A stretch of 64,000 nucleotides of DNA from an uncultured Acidimicrobiales bacterium (GCA_958296055.1 CATQHS010000001.1:1956277-2020276); one strand, 5' to 3'. Shown: positions 30,859-40,036, counted from the stretch's first letter. The notes: generated by a model not told the origin, from the sequence alone. Numbers and translations: made by a program.

Positions 30859-31845
30859 ATGACCCTCACCCGATTCGGGTTCCAGATCCCCAGCTTCACC
30901 TACCCCGGCGTCGCCGATGCCGACCTCTTCGACACCGTCGCGGCCGCGGCCGCAACCGCCGAGGAGAGCGGGTTCGACTCGCTGTGGGTCATGGACCACT
31001 TCCACCAGATCCCGGCCGTGGGTGCCGCCGACGAGCCCATGCTGGAGGCCTACACCCTGCTGGGCGGGCTGGCCGCCCGCACCCGCTCAGCCCGCCTCGG
31101 GGCCCTGGTCACCGGGGTGACCTACCGCAACCCGGCCCTGCTGGCCAAGATGGTGACCACCCTCGACGTCGTCTCGGGCGGCCGGGCCGTCTGCGGCTTG
31201 GGCGCGGCCTGGTTCGAGGCCGAGCACGCCGCCTACGGCTACCGATTCCCTCCAGTGGCCGAGCGCATGGACCGCTTGGCCGAGGCGGCGCAGATCTGCC
31301 GGGCCATGTTCACCGACGGCGAGGCCTCCTTCGAGGGCGGCCGCCACCGAGCCGACGGGGCCCTGAACCGACCCCGGCCCGTCACCCCGGGCGGGCCCCC
31401 TATCCTGATCGGCGGCGGGGGCGAGCGCCGGACCCTGAAGGTGGTGGCCGAGCACGCCGACGCCTGCAACGTTTTCGGCGACCCCGAAATCGTGCGCCAC
31501 AAGATGGCCGTGCTGGACGAGCACTGCCGTCGGGCGGGCCGGGACCCGGCCGAGATCGCCCGGACCCGGCTGGGGGCGCTGGTGCTGGGCGACACCGCGG
31601 CCTCCGCCGCCCGGATCGGCGCCGACCTGCGGGCCGCCCGGGGGATGGACATGGCCAAGTACCGGGGCTACGCGGTGGAGGGCGACGCCGACGGGGTGGT
31701 GGCCCAGATCCGGGCCCTGTTCGACGCCGGGCTCGACGGGCTGATCTTCAACATGCACGACTCGGCCGACTTGGCCGCCATCGCCGCCGCCGGGTCTTTG
31801 CTGACCGACGCCTTCGGCCCCGCCGCCTCCGAAAGCCGGCGGTGA
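30859..31845 (+). CDS. LLM-class flavin/F420-dependent oxidoreductase
   Basis: A 328-residue TIM-barrel oxidoreductase of the luciferase-like monooxygenase superfamily from ATG 30859, after GGAGAAGGA. Signature parts: FGFQIPSFTYPG, AEESGFDSLWVMDHFHQIPAVG, ARTRSARLGALVTGVTYRNPALLAKMVTTLDVVSGGRAVCGLGAAWFEAEHAAYG. The pattern (GLGAGW-like followed by E-H-x-A-Y-G) is common in F420-dependent actinobacterial members. The redox substrate is unknown. The stop overlaps the MFS transporter start (GTGA). Confidence 0.88.
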   Translation: MTLTRFGFQIPSFTYPGVADADLFDTVAAAAATAEESGFDSLWVMDHFHQIPAVGAADEPMLEAYTLLGGLAARTRSARLGALVTGVTYRNPALLAKMVTTLDVVSGGRAVCGLGAAWFEAEHAAYGYRFPPVAERMDRLAEAAQICRAMFTDGEASFEGGRHRADGALNRPRPVTPGGPPILIGGGGERRTLKVVAEHADACNVFGDPEIVRHKMAVLDEHCRRAGRDPAEIARTRLGALVLGDTAASAARIGADLRAARGMDMAKYRGYAVEGDADGVVAQIRALFDAGLDGLIFNMHDSADLAAIAAAGSLLTDAFGPAASESRR

Positions 31846-33083
31846 CCAAGCCCGAGTCGGAGCCCGGTCAGACCCGAGGCGCCGAGCCGGCCGGAGGCGC
31901 CGGCCGCGGAACCGAAGAGCGGCTGCGCCCGGTCCAGTCCATGGTCTCGGCCGTCTCGGCGCAGACGGCGGCCATGATGCCCGCCTTCGCTCTGGGCGCG
32001 CTGACGGTGACCATGCGCGACGACCTCGGCATCAGCGAGACCCGCCTCGGCGACGCCGTGGCCTTCTTCTTCCTGCTGGCTGCGGTCACTTCCCCCCACG
32101 CCGGCGCCCTCACCGATCGGCTCGGCCCCCGGCGGTCCTTGCACGCGGCCACCGTGCTGAGCGCAGCGTCGGTGCTGGTCATCGCCGCCGTCAGGTCCTA
32201 CTGGCTGTTGCTGGTCGCCTTGGCCGTCGGCGCCATTGGGCTGACCATCGCCGGACCCGGCACCAAGATCATGGTGGCCCAGGGGGTTCCCGTACACCGC
32301 CACGGGCTGGCCTTCGGCATCCAGACCGCGGCCATACCCAGCTCGGTGCTCCTGGCCGGGCTGGCCGTGCCGACCATCGGCCTCACCTTCGGGTGGCGGT
32401 GGGCCTTCGCCGCGGCGGCGCTGGTCCCCTTGGTCGGGTTCGCGCTGGCCCCTCCCTATGCGGCCCGCCCCGGTCAGACGATGCGCTCCGAGGGGGCCAC
32501 CAGGGGGCTCAGCGACATCGACTACGGGCCGCTGAACCTGATCGGGCTGGCCGCGGCGCTGGGATCGGCGGCCTGCACGGTGATGGCCGCCTTCTTCGTC
32601 TTAGCCGTCACCGAGGTCGGGATCGACGCGGGCTTGGCCGGATATCTGCTGGCGGCGGGCAGCGGCCTGGTGATCGCCACCCGCATCGGGGCCGGGTGGC
32701 TGGCCGACCGCCTGGCCCGCGGCCACCTGAAGGTCGTCTCGGCCATGCTGGCCTTCAGCACCGCCGGCTACCTGGTGGTGGCCACCGGGGCTCCGCTGCT
32801 GGTGTCGCTGGGGGGCATCCTCACCCTGGGCTTGGGCTGGGCTTGGACCGGCTTGACCTTCCACACCGTGGTCCGCGCTTACAGCGACTCTCCGGGGGCC
32901 GCCACCGGGATGGTCTCGGGCGGCCTCAACGTCGGCGGGGTGGTGGGGCCGTTCGTGTTCGGCCGACTGGCCGACGGCGTCTCTTACGGGTCCGGGTTTG
33001 TGGTCATGGCCGGCTTCGCCCTGCTGGCGGCGGTGGCCGCCGACATCGGCCGTCGCCGCTTAGAGCGCATGATTTCGGGGTGA
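31842..33083 (+). CDS. MFS transporter
   Basis: A 413-residue transporter from GTG 31842, overlapping the LLM gene stop. About twelve hydrophobic segments are seen in two halves, with the MFS loop motif between segments 2 and 3 (GALTDRLGPRRSL) and a shorter version in the second half (GWLADRLARGHLK). The first 30 residues are a charged, low-complexity cytoplasmic tail. Substrate unknown; position suggests uptake of the compound degraded by the cluster. Confidence 0.88.
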   Translation: MTKPESEPGQTRGAEPAGGAGRGTEERLRPVQSMVSAVSAQTAAMMPAFALGALTVTMRDDLGISETRLGDAVAFFFLLAAVTSPHAGALTDRLGPRRSLHAATVLSAASVLVIAAVRSYWLLLVALAVGAIGLTIAGPGTKIMVAQGVPVHRHGLAFGIQTAAIPSSVLLAGLAVPTIGLTFGWRWAFAAAALVPLVGFALAPPYAARPGQTMRSEGATRGLSDIDYGPLNLIGLAAALGSAACTVMAAFFVLAVTEVGIDAGLAGYLLAAGSGLVIATRIGAGWLADRLARGHLKVVSAMLAFSTAGYLVVATGAPLLVSLGGILTLGLGWAWTGLTFHTVVRAYSDSPGAATGMVSGGLNVGGVVGPFVFGRLADGVSYGSGFVVMAGFALLAAVAADIGRRRLERMISG

Positions 33084-33155
33084 ACAGCTCGTGAGCGGGC
33101 GGCAGTTGCGGCGACTGCGCCGCGCCGCGCTCCCGGCGCCGGTTGGCGGCCCCGC

Positions 33156-34403
33156 GTGACCGGTTCGCTGACTTGGTGGCAACTGCGGCGGGCCTGGCTG
33201 GCCGGCGGCTACGGCCTGGGCCTCAACATCATGATCAACTTCCTGGCCCCGCTGCGGGCCAGCGAGTTGGGTGCCTCGCTGTTTTGGATCGGGATCATCG
33301 TGGGGGTGCCCGCGGTGGGCCCCGCCGTGTTCGGGTTCGCCATCGGGGCGCTGTCGGACCGGCTCGGGGCCCGCCGCACCTTCCAGTTGGCCACGGCCGG
33401 GACGGTGGCCACCACCGGGGCCATGGCCCTGGCCGGCCACTGGCAGGTTTTGCTGGTGCTGCAGGTGCTCCACGGGCCGCTGCGGGCCGCGGGCTGGGTG
33501 TCGTCGCAGTCCTACATCACCGCCCTTGACGACGACCCGGCCAACCGCATCCGCAACACCAGCCGGTTCGCCTTCGTCACCGCCAGCTCCCGCACGGCGA
33601 TGCCGCTGGTCGTGGCGGCGGTGGCCGACTGGCTCGGCCTGAGGTTCGCCTTCGTGGCCGTGGCCGCCTACAGCGCGCTGTATTTCCTGCTGGCCCTGTC
33701 GCTGGCCGACCGGGGACCAGCGGCCCCGGCTGAGGCGCCAGAGGGGGAGGCCGCGGCCAGGACGGCCGGGTCTGGAACCGCGGCCGATCCGGCCCGCGGC
33801 GGGTCGGGTCGAGGCCGGCGCGACGCCATGGACCTGCTCCGCACCCCCGGCATCCAGGTGGTGTTCTTGTTGAGCTTCGCCCGAGTCTGGGCCTCGTCGG
33901 TGTTGGTTGCCTTCTATTCGCTGCTGCTGGTGGACCGGGGGCTGTCCAAGACCGTGGCCGGGCTGGTGGTGTCGGCCAACGCGGGCACGGCCATGGTGAT
34001 GACGCTGCTGGTGACCGGGCTGGCCCGCGCCATGTCCAAGCAGACCCTCACCGCGCTGGGGCTGGCCGCGGGCGCGGTCGGGTTCGCGCTGGTCCCGGCC
34101 ACGGCTGGCTCGGCGCTGGCTTTCGTCCCGGCCGTGTTGGTCGGGATCGGGGAGGGGTTCAGCCTGCCCCTGCTCATCGCCATCGTGGGCGAGGTGGCCC
34201 CGGCCCGGCTCCAGGGCATGGCCATCGGCATGAGGATCGGCGTCAACCAGGGGGCCCAGTTCACCGCGTCCACCCTGATGGGCGTGGTCGCCGGGGCCCT
34301 GGGCCTGGCCGCCGGCTTCCCTGTGGCCGGCGCGGTCACCGCCGCCGTGCTGGCCGCGGCCATGGCCCGCCACGCCCTCTCCCGCCCCGGCCGTTCGGGC
34401 TAG
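33156..34403 (+). CDS. MFS transporter, second copy
   Basis: A 415-residue transporter from GTG 33156. Two six-segment halves, the MFS loop motif GALSDRLGARRTF, and a long Ala/Pro/Glu-rich cytoplasmic loop (about 190-225) between halves. It is only distantly similar to the preceding transporter, so it is not a recent duplicate. Substrate unknown. It ends the plus-strand run of the catabolic cluster. Confidence 0.88.
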   Translation: MTGSLTWWQLRRAWLAGGYGLGLNIMINFLAPLRASELGASLFWIGIIVGVPAVGPAVFGFAIGALSDRLGARRTFQLATAGTVATTGAMALAGHWQVLLVLQVLHGPLRAAGWVSSQSYITALDDDPANRIRNTSRFAFVTASSRTAMPLVVAAVADWLGLRFAFVAVAAYSALYFLLALSLADRGPAAPAEAPEGEAAARTAGSGTAADPARGGSGRGRRDAMDLLRTPGIQVVFLLSFARVWASSVLVAFYSLLLVDRGLSKTVAGLVVSANAGTAMVMTLLVTGLARAMSKQTLTALGLAAGAVGFALVPATAGSALAFVPAVLVGIGEGFSLPLLIAIVGEVAPARLQGMAIGMRIGVNQGAQFTASTLMGVVAGALGLAAGFPVAGAVTAAVLAAAMARHALSRPGRSG

Positions 34404-34457
34404 CCGGGTTCGGGTGCCAGTGCTCGGGATTAGAGTGACCGAAGATGAGCCCGACTC

Positions 34458-34760
34458 TTGACGAGAGCGCATATCGGGCACGGATATTACACTGTCATAT
34501 ATTCCGACCGTCTTGAGATTCAAAGCCCGGGCAGACTGCCGAATACGGTGACGATAGATAAGATGAAATCAGGAGTGCGGTACGCCCGGAATCAAACGTT
34601 GGTCAACGTCATGCGCGACTATGGCTATGTCGAAGCACGGGGGATGGGAATACGCACGAAGGCCATCCCCAGTATGCGGGCCCACAACGGCACTGAGCCG
34701 GAGTTCATAGAGGAGGAGAACAGCTTCACCGTGCGGCTCTGGAAGGAGCCGCCCCCTTAG
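34458..34760 (+). pseudogene. C-terminal fragment of an AlbA-like/HATPase_c_4 ATP-binding protein
   Basis: About 100 residues with YTVIYSDRLEIQSPGRLPNT, SGVRYARNQTLVNVMRDYGYVEARGMGIRTK and a final FTVRLWK. This matches the end of ATP-binding putative regulators (COG2865 type, AlbA_2 plus HATPase_c_4), which are normally 400-500 residues. The front of the protein is absent, there is no ribosome site, and GC is lower than that of the neighbours, so this is a remnant of acquired DNA. Its end adjoins the convergent dehydrogenase gene. Confidence 0.7.
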
Positions 34761-35561
34761 TCACGGGAAGGTCATGGCTGCGGTGCCGGAGCGGAGCGCG
34801 GCGATGACGCTGTAGGCGGTCACCATCGACGTCTTGGGGTTCTCGGGCATGGCCCGCCCGGCCATGGTGACGGTCAGCTCCCCGAGCCGTCCGACGGCTT
34901 CGATCCGGCCGACGTTGCCGGTCAGGCCCGGATCGGCCACCAGCTCCACCCGGGTCTCATTGAGCCCGAGTCCGGCCAGGGCGACGGTCACGGCCAGGTT
35001 GGCGTTCTTGGGGAACCGCCGGGCCGCCTCGGCCGCAGGGCCCGAGTAGATCACCGTCGGCCCGGTCAGCGAGTCGAGGTCGTGGGTCTCTTGGGCCGGG
35101 GTGCCCAGCCAGGCTCGGGGCGGCTTCGACGAGGTGTAGAGAACCGAGTCGAGGCCCCTCTCCCTCAGCGCCAGCAGCCCGTCCAGCCCGGCCGTGGCCC
35201 CGGCCGGCACCAGCATCCGAGACCCGGCCCGGCCCGCCGTCTCGCACAGGCGGTCGAACAGGGCCCGGTCGGCGAACGCCCCGGTGGAGATCACCATCAG
35301 ATCCATGCCCCGGGCCAGCACCGCCTCCCCGTGCTCGGCGACCGCCCCCTGCCCGGCGCACTCCACCACCGTCTCGAGCCCGATCTCGCCCAGTTCCGCA
35401 ACTGACGCCACCACCGCCACCCCGGGCAACGCCGCCCTCGCGGACTCGGCCCGGCCCGGCCGCACCAGCACGGCTCCCACCGGCGTCTCGGCGGCCACAA
35501 TCCGCCCGATGGCGCCGTACCCGATGAGCGCTACCGGTCCCATCTCGGCAGTCGCGGTCAT
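34761..35561 (-). CDS. L-aspartate dehydrogenase-like (NadX/DUF108) protein
   Basis: A 266-residue protein. GYGAIGR (about residues 14-20) forms the NAD(P)-binding start, VVECAGQGAVAEHG follows, and KNANLAVTVALAGLG plus TRVELVADPG match the aspartate dehydrogenase/DUF108 family's C-terminal part, with the catalytic His region less clear. Members reversibly make iminoaspartate or oxaloacetate plus ammonia from aspartate, or serve in NAD synthesis. No nadA or nadC is near, so a catabolic amino-acid or imine role is as likely. It overlaps none of its neighbours; the LLM gene lies ten bases upstream. Confidence 0.85.
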   Translation of the reverse strand: MTATAEMGPVALIGYGAIGRIVAAETPVGAVLVRPGRAESARAALPGVAVVASVAELGEIGLETVVECAGQGAVAEHGEAVLARGMDLMVISTGAFADRALFDRLCETAGRAGSRMLVPAGATAGLDGLLALRERGLDSVLYTSSKPPRAWLGTPAQETHDLDSLTGPTVIYSGPAAEAARRFPKNANLAVTVALAGLGLNETRVELVADPGLTGNVGRIEAVGRLGELTVTMAGRAMPENPKTSMVTAYSVIAALRSGTAAMTFP

Positions 35562-35571
35562 GGGCGCTTGC

Positions 35572-36429
35572 TCAGGGGCGGACGGCTTCGGCCAGTCGCT
35601 CTAGCTGGTCGGCCTCGGCCATGGTGGGCACGAACGTGTACTCGTCCACCCCGATGGCGGCGAAGTCCCGCACCGCGGCCCGGGCCTGGGCCGCGCTCCG
35701 GCAGGCGCCCTCGGCGAACATGCGGGACCGCTCGCCCTGGTAGCCGTAGTAGTCGTACAGGTAGTCCACATCGGACCCCTCGCCTAGGGCGAAGTAGTTC
35801 ATCACCATCACGTAGGCCTCCCCCTCCCGGCCCGCCTCGGCCCAGGCGGCCCGGACCCGGCCAGCCATCTCGGCCGTCTCGGCTGGCTGGCGGGCCGAGA
35901 CGCTCCAGCCCACCCCGTGGCGCAGCATCCGGGGTATGGCCACCTCGAGGCTGCCGCCGAAGAAGACGGGGATCCCGCCGGGGTCGGCAGTGGGCAGCGT
36001 CGCCGCCCGGTCCCGGCCCTCGGCCGGGCGGCCGGTCCACTCGGAGCGCATGACTTCCAGATCGGCGTCAAGGCGGCGGCCCCTGGTGGTGAATTCGTGG
36101 CCGGTGGCCTCATAGTCGTCGGGCCGGCGGCCCACCCCGATGCCCAGCATGAACCGGCCCCCACTGATCCGGTCGATGGAAGCGGCCTGTTTGGCCACCA
36201 GCACCGCCCCCCGGGCCGGGGCCAGCAACACATTGGTCCGCAGGCCGATCCGGGTTGTGACGGCCGCGGCCGCGGCCAAGGCGGTGAGCGAGTCGAAGCC
36301 GGGCCACACCACCCGGTCGATGGCGGCGAGCGAGTCGAACCCGGCTTCCTCGGCCCGCCGGGCCCAGTCCAGCAGCAGCTCGCCGCTGGTCCCTTTGGTG
36401 GTGACGGGCAGACCGATCCCGACCTTCAT
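35572..36429 (-). CDS. LLM-class flavin/F420-dependent oxidoreductase, second copy
   Basis: A 285-residue enzyme from ATG 36429; the open frame extends to 37260 but only as a shadow of the ETF gene. It begins VGIGLPVTTKG and contains RAEEAGFDSLAAIDR, TTRIGLRTNVLLAPARGAVLVAKQAASIDRISGGRFMLGIGVGRRPDDYEATG, the usual LLM barrel signature. The start overlaps the end of the fused ETF gene (ATGA), so translation is coupled. This suggests electrons pass between the LLM enzyme and the ETF or that both serve one pathway. Confidence 0.87.
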   Translation of the reverse strand: MKVGIGLPVTTKGTSGELLLDWARRAEEAGFDSLAAIDRVVWPGFDSLTALAAAAAVTTRIGLRTNVLLAPARGAVLVAKQAASIDRISGGRFMLGIGVGRRPDDYEATGHEFTTRGRRLDADLEVMRSEWTGRPAEGRDRAATLPTADPGGIPVFFGGSLEVAIPRMLRHGVGWSVSARQPAETAEMAGRVRAAWAEAGREGEAYVMVMNYFALGEGSDVDYLYDYYGYQGERSRMFAEGACRSAAQARAAVRDFAAIGVDEYTFVPTMAEADQLERLAEAVRP

Positions 36430-38315
36430 CGGGCCCCCGCCCCCGCTGCGGTTTCCATGACTTTTCCTTCTCCGGTCGGCCCAGCCGCCGCTTGGCCCGG
36501 CGCCTCCGGTGCCGCCAGCCCTCGGGCGGCCAGCTCGGCGGTTAGCTCGGGCACGAACTGCTGCCATTCGCCGATCAGGCCGACGTCGACTTGGTCGAAG
36601 ATCTCGGCGCCGGGATCGGAGTTGATCGCCATCAGCACCCCGGCGTTGCGGATGCCCACGGTGTGGTTGAACCGACCGCTGGAGCCCACCGCGATCAACA
36701 GCCGGGGAGCCACCGAGTGGCCGGTCACCCCGATCTGGCGGCTCCGGGGCACCCACCCCCGGTCGGTGACCCGGCGGGTGGCGCCGATGGCCGCCCCGCC
36801 CAGCGCGGCCCGCAGCTCGTCGATCACCGGGTAGCCGTCCGGCTCCACGCCCACGCCCACCGCCACCACCGCCCGGGCCCGGCGCAGCTCGCCGGGGTCG
36901 GCGTCGGACCGGGTCGCCGACTCGGTCCGCAGCCGGGCCGGGGCGGGCGGCTCTATCACCGCCGGGCGGGGGTCGGGGGCGGACCGGGGCTGGCGGCGGG
37001 CCAGCACTCCCGGCCTCACCGTGGCCATCTGCACCGGCGAGTCCGAATGGATGGGGGCTTCGAGCTGGCCCCCGAAAGCCGGCTTCCAGGCCACCAGCCG
37101 CTGATCGGCGTCCACCTCCAGCCCGATGGCGTCGCCGGTGAGGCCCCAGCCTCGGCGGGCGGCGATGATCGAGGCCACCACCCGCCCGGTCCGGGTCCCC
37201 TCCACCAGCAGGGCCCAGGGCCGGGCGTGGTCGGCGGCGGCGTCGAGGGCGCTGGCCCACTCCTCGGGCTCGGCCGCGCCGGCTATGGCCAAGGCCCGGT
37301 CGGCGCCGAGCGCTCCCAGGCCGGTCGGGGCCGGGTCGGGGGTGACCGCGGTGACGGTCCCCGAGATCCGCCGGGCCAGCTCAGCCGCTTCGCCCAGCAG
37401 CTCGGCTCCCGCGCCCGCCTCGGTGAAGAAGCACCAGACCTGCGGCGCCTCCGATCCGTCGTCGTTGGTGGCTGGCGAGGCCGTGTCGCTGGCGCCGCCG
37501 ACGCTGCTGGCGGTCGGCGGGGAGGCCACTGCGGGGCCGTCGCCTTCGGCGTCGTCGGCGAACGCGCCCAGCTCGGCCAGCCGGTCGATCGCTTCGGCAG
37601 CCGTCTCGGCCCTGAGCCCCAGGCGGGCCGCAGATCGGTGGCGCACTGTCCCCACCCGGGTGGGCGACCCGGCCGCTCCCACCTGGTCGGCCCGCAAGCC
37701 CAGATCGGCCGCCGCCACCCGGCGGATGCGCTCGGCTGGCACCTGCTCCCGCTGCTCGGGCGGGGCTTTGGACGGGTCGCACAGCCTCTCCGCGGTGGAC
37801 AGCATCGCCGGGAGTCGCCCGGAGACGATGCGGTAGCCGTCGTCGGTTTCGAGCCGGGCGGTGAAGTCCCGCCCGTCCAGTTCGAAGTGGTGGATGCCGG
37901 CCTCGAAGGGCAGGCCCAGCAGCTCGGCCGTCTCGGCCGGGACCTGGCCGGTGTCGGCGTCGAGCGAGTTGAGCCCGGCCAGCACCAAGTCGAAAGGGCC
38001 TTCGGCGGCCACCGCCGCGGCCAGGGCCCGGGCGGTGGCCAGGGTGTCGCTGCCGGCGAAGGCCGGGTCGCACAGGTGGACGCCCCGGTGGGCGCCGCAG
38101 GCGATCATCTCCCGGAGGGCATCCTCGGCCGCCGGCGGCCCCATGGTGAAGACCACCGCCTCGCCGTCAAGCCCGGCCAGCTCCACCGCCTTGGCGTTGG
38201 CCCGTCGGCAGTAGGCGTTGACCTCCAAGGCCACCCCGGTGCGCACCGCCCGCCCGTCCTCCATGCGGAGCTGGGCCGGCGCCGGAATCTGCTTGACCAG
38301 CACGGCGATTCTCAA
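36426..38315 (-). CDS. Fused electron transfer flavoprotein (EtfB-EtfA)
   Basis: A 629-residue protein from TTG 38315, with GGAGGAGA six bases upstream. The ATG at 38345 lies in the promoter box. Residues about 1-260 are an EtfB domain (IAVLVKQIPAP, VFTMGPPAAEDALREMIACGAHRGVHLCDPAFAGSDTLATARAL, LAGLNSLDADTGQVPAETAELLGLPF). A Ser/Ala-rich linker leads to EtfA: two Rossmann-like parts and the FAD-binding end with IGVTGHSVAPRLLIAVGSSGRFNHTVGIRNAGVLMAINSDPGAEIF. ETF carries electrons from acyl-CoA and other dehydrogenases to the quinone pool. Beta-alpha fusions are uncommon; it is probably specialised for enzymes of this cluster. Confidence 0.85.
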   Translation of the reverse strand: MRIAVLVKQIPAPAQLRMEDGRAVRTGVALEVNAYCRRANAKAVELAGLDGEAVVFTMGPPAAEDALREMIACGAHRGVHLCDPAFAGSDTLATARALAAAVAAEGPFDLVLAGLNSLDADTGQVPAETAELLGLPFEAGIHHFELDGRDFTARLETDDGYRIVSGRLPAMLSTAERLCDPSKAPPEQREQVPAERIRRVAAADLGLRADQVGAAGSPTRVGTVRHRSAARLGLRAETAAEAIDRLAELGAFADDAEGDGPAVASPPTASSVGGASDTASPATNDDGSEAPQVWCFFTEAGAGAELLGEAAELARRISGTVTAVTPDPAPTGLGALGADRALAIAGAAEPEEWASALDAAADHARPWALLVEGTRTGRVVASIIAARRGWGLTGDAIGLEVDADQRLVAWKPAFGGQLEAPIHSDSPVQMATVRPGVLARRQPRSAPDPRPAVIEPPAPARLRTESATRSDADPGELRRARAVVAVGVGVEPDGYPVIDELRAALGGAAIGATRRVTDRGWVPRSRQIGVTGHSVAPRLLIAVGSSGRFNHTVGIRNAGVLMAINSDPGAEIFDQVDVGLIGEWQQFVPELTAELAARGLAAPEAPGQAAAGPTGEGKVMETAAGAGAR

Positions 38316-38344
38316 GACGCTCTCCTCCGTTGGCGCGCCGTCCA

Positions 38345-38395
38345 TGTATACCGCGACGGTCGGGTCCGGGTGGCACCGGGCAACCCGCCCGGACC
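38345..38395. promoter_or_regulatory. Promoter and inverted repeat upstream of the fused ETF gene
   Basis: TATACA at 38345-38350 reads toward the ETF gene, 30 bases before TTG 38315. Next to it GGTCCGGGTGG (38363-38373) and CCGCCCGGACC (38385-38395) form an 11-base inverted repeat with one mismatch, a possible operator between the divergent ETF and methyltransferase genes. Confidence 0.4.
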
Positions 38396-38448
38396 AGGCG
38401 GCCGACGCGGAAGCGGGCGATGTCTGGACTCCGGGTAGCGCCGGTGGC

Positions 38449-38454
38449 TAGGTT
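38449..38454 (+). promoter_or_regulatory. -10 box TAGGTT, likely leaderless start of methyltransferase gene
   Basis: TAGGTT ends eight bases before GTG 38463, with no Shine-Dalgarno sequence between. Confidence 0.4.
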
Positions 38455-38462
38455 GGCCGAGC

Positions 38463-39152
38463 GTGAGTTCTTCAGACCCCCTCGGCGCCCACGACTGGCA
38501 TGACGAGGGCTACATCGAGCGCTGGGTCACCGACCAGGCCGCTACCGACGACGAGCGCCGGGCCCACATGCGGCTGTTGGCTGCGGCCATCGCGGCCGAC
38601 CGCAACGCCCCGATCCGGGTGCTCGACATCGGCGTCGGGTACGGGGCCCTCACCGAGGAGCTGCTGGGCGTGTTCGGCTCGGCCCAAGTAGTAGGGATCG
38701 ACTTCTCCGAGCCCATGCTGACTCGGGCCCGAGCCGCGCTGGAGCGCTTCGGCGACCAAGTAACCCTGCGGAGCGCCGACCTCCAAGACCCAACCTGGGC
38801 CGATGGCCTTGAGCCGGGGTTCGACGCGGCGGTGTCGTCCCAGGCCATCCACAACGTGCGCTACCCCGACCGAATCCGGGCCATCTACGCCGAGATCCTC
38901 CCGCTGCTGCGCCCGGGCGGGTGCTTCATGAACCTCGACATTTTCAGCCCGCCGGGCGACCGGTCCTATGCCGCCTACGCCGCGGCCCGGGCCGGCCTCT
39001 ACCGACCGCCGCCGATCCACCATTTGGGCCACGCCCCGCCCATGCCGCTGCGGGATCACCTCGACTGGCTCGATGAGGCCGGATTCGCCGAGGCCGACGT
39101 GCTGATGAAAGACCTGCGCCAAGCTCTCATCGTCGGCTACCGCCCCGACTGA
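38463..39152 (+). CDS. Class I SAM-dependent methyltransferase
   Basis: A 229-residue enzyme. Motif I is VLDIGVGYGALTEELL (about 52-67), the acidic end of strand 2 is VVGIDFSEPML, motif III is near FDAAVSSQAIHNV and motif post-III at LLRPGGCFMNLDIFSP. Methyl acceptor unknown; the fold is like small-molecule methyltransferases of the UbiE group. It is divergent from the fused ETF gene. Confidence 0.87.
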   Translation: MSSSDPLGAHDWHDEGYIERWVTDQAATDDERRAHMRLLAAAIAADRNAPIRVLDIGVGYGALTEELLGVFGSAQVVGIDFSEPMLTRARAALERFGDQVTLRSADLQDPTWADGLEPGFDAAVSSQAIHNVRYPDRIRAIYAEILPLLRPGGCFMNLDIFSPPGDRSYAAYAAARAGLYRPPPIHHLGHAPPMPLRDHLDWLDEAGFAEADVLMKDLRQALIVGYRPD

Positions 39153-39265
39153 GGCGAACGCCTCGCCATTGTCACGCGCTGGCCTGATTCGACCGGTCTT
39201 CAGGCCGAGAAGGTCGCTGACGGCATTGCCCGCGGGTGAATTGTCCGGTCTAGCGCGGCCTCGGG

Positions 39266-40036
39266 TCAGTAGCCGCGGACGGCGCCGCCGTCGACTCGGA
39301 TCACCGAGCCGGTGACGAAGCTGGCTCGGGCGCTGCACAAGAAGGCCACCACCGCGGCCAGCTCGTCGGGCTGGCCGAAGCGGCCCAGGGGGATGGAAGC
39401 GGCCTGGCGGTCGCGCACCTTGGCCAGCGCAGACCCCTCAGACCGGGCCAGCGCGGTCTGGAACCGCTCTAGGGCCGGAGTCTCGAACTGGCCCGGCACC
39501 ACCACGTTGACCAGCACCTCCGGGGCCAGTTCGACGGCCAGCGACCGGGCCGCGGCCGCCACCCCGCTGCGGAACACCCCCGACAGGGCCAGCTCGGGGG
39601 AGGTCTCCACCACCGACCGGGCGGTGATGAACACCAGCCGCCCGTTGCCCGAGGCCCGCAGGTATCCCGCTGCCGCCCTCGAGATGGCCAGGGCCGGTTT
39701 GAGCATGGCCTCGTAGGCCGTCTGCTCGTCGGCGGCGGTCACCTCGGTCATGCCTCCCGGCGTCCCGCCCCCGGTGTTCACCAGGGCGATGTCGAGGCCC
39801 CCGAGCTGGTCGGCCGCCTCGTGCACCATGAACTCGGCCCGGCCCGGCTCGGTGATGTCGCCGGTCACGGTCACGGCCCCGGGCAGCGCGGCCGCGGTCT
39901 TGGCCGCCGCGTCTTCCCGCCGCCCGACCACCGCCACTCGGGCGCCTTCGGCGGCTAGGGCCTCGGCGATGCTGCGGCCCAGCCCTGAGGTGGAACCGAA
40001 CACGACCGCCCTCCGATTTTGCAGTCCCAAGTCCAT
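39266..40036 (-). CDS. Short-chain dehydrogenase/reductase-like protein
   Basis: A 256-residue SDR from ATG 40036; the frame extends to 40117 but this start places GSTSGLG (cofactor glycines) at residues 14-20. NTGGG is the NNAG-like motif, and the end VTGSVIRVDGGAVRGY is typical of the family. The catalytic Ser region is ITARSVVE, but the Tyr-x3-Lys pair is replaced by SGVFRSGVAAAAR, so the usual proton donor is missing. Some SDR groups share this change, and it may act with a different mechanism or bind without catalysis. TATTCT lies ten bases before the start. Confidence 0.83.
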   Translation of the reverse strand: MDLGLQNRRAVVFGSTSGLGRSIAEALAAEGARVAVVGRREDAAAKTAAALPGAVTVTGDITEPGRAEFMVHEAADQLGGLDIALVNTGGGTPGGMTEVTAADEQTAYEAMLKPALAISRAAAGYLRASGNGRLVFITARSVVETSPELALSGVFRSGVAAAARSLAVELAPEVLVNVVVPGQFETPALERFQTALARSEGSALAKVRDRQAASIPLGRFGQPDELAAVVAFLCSARASFVTGSVIRVDGGAVRGY

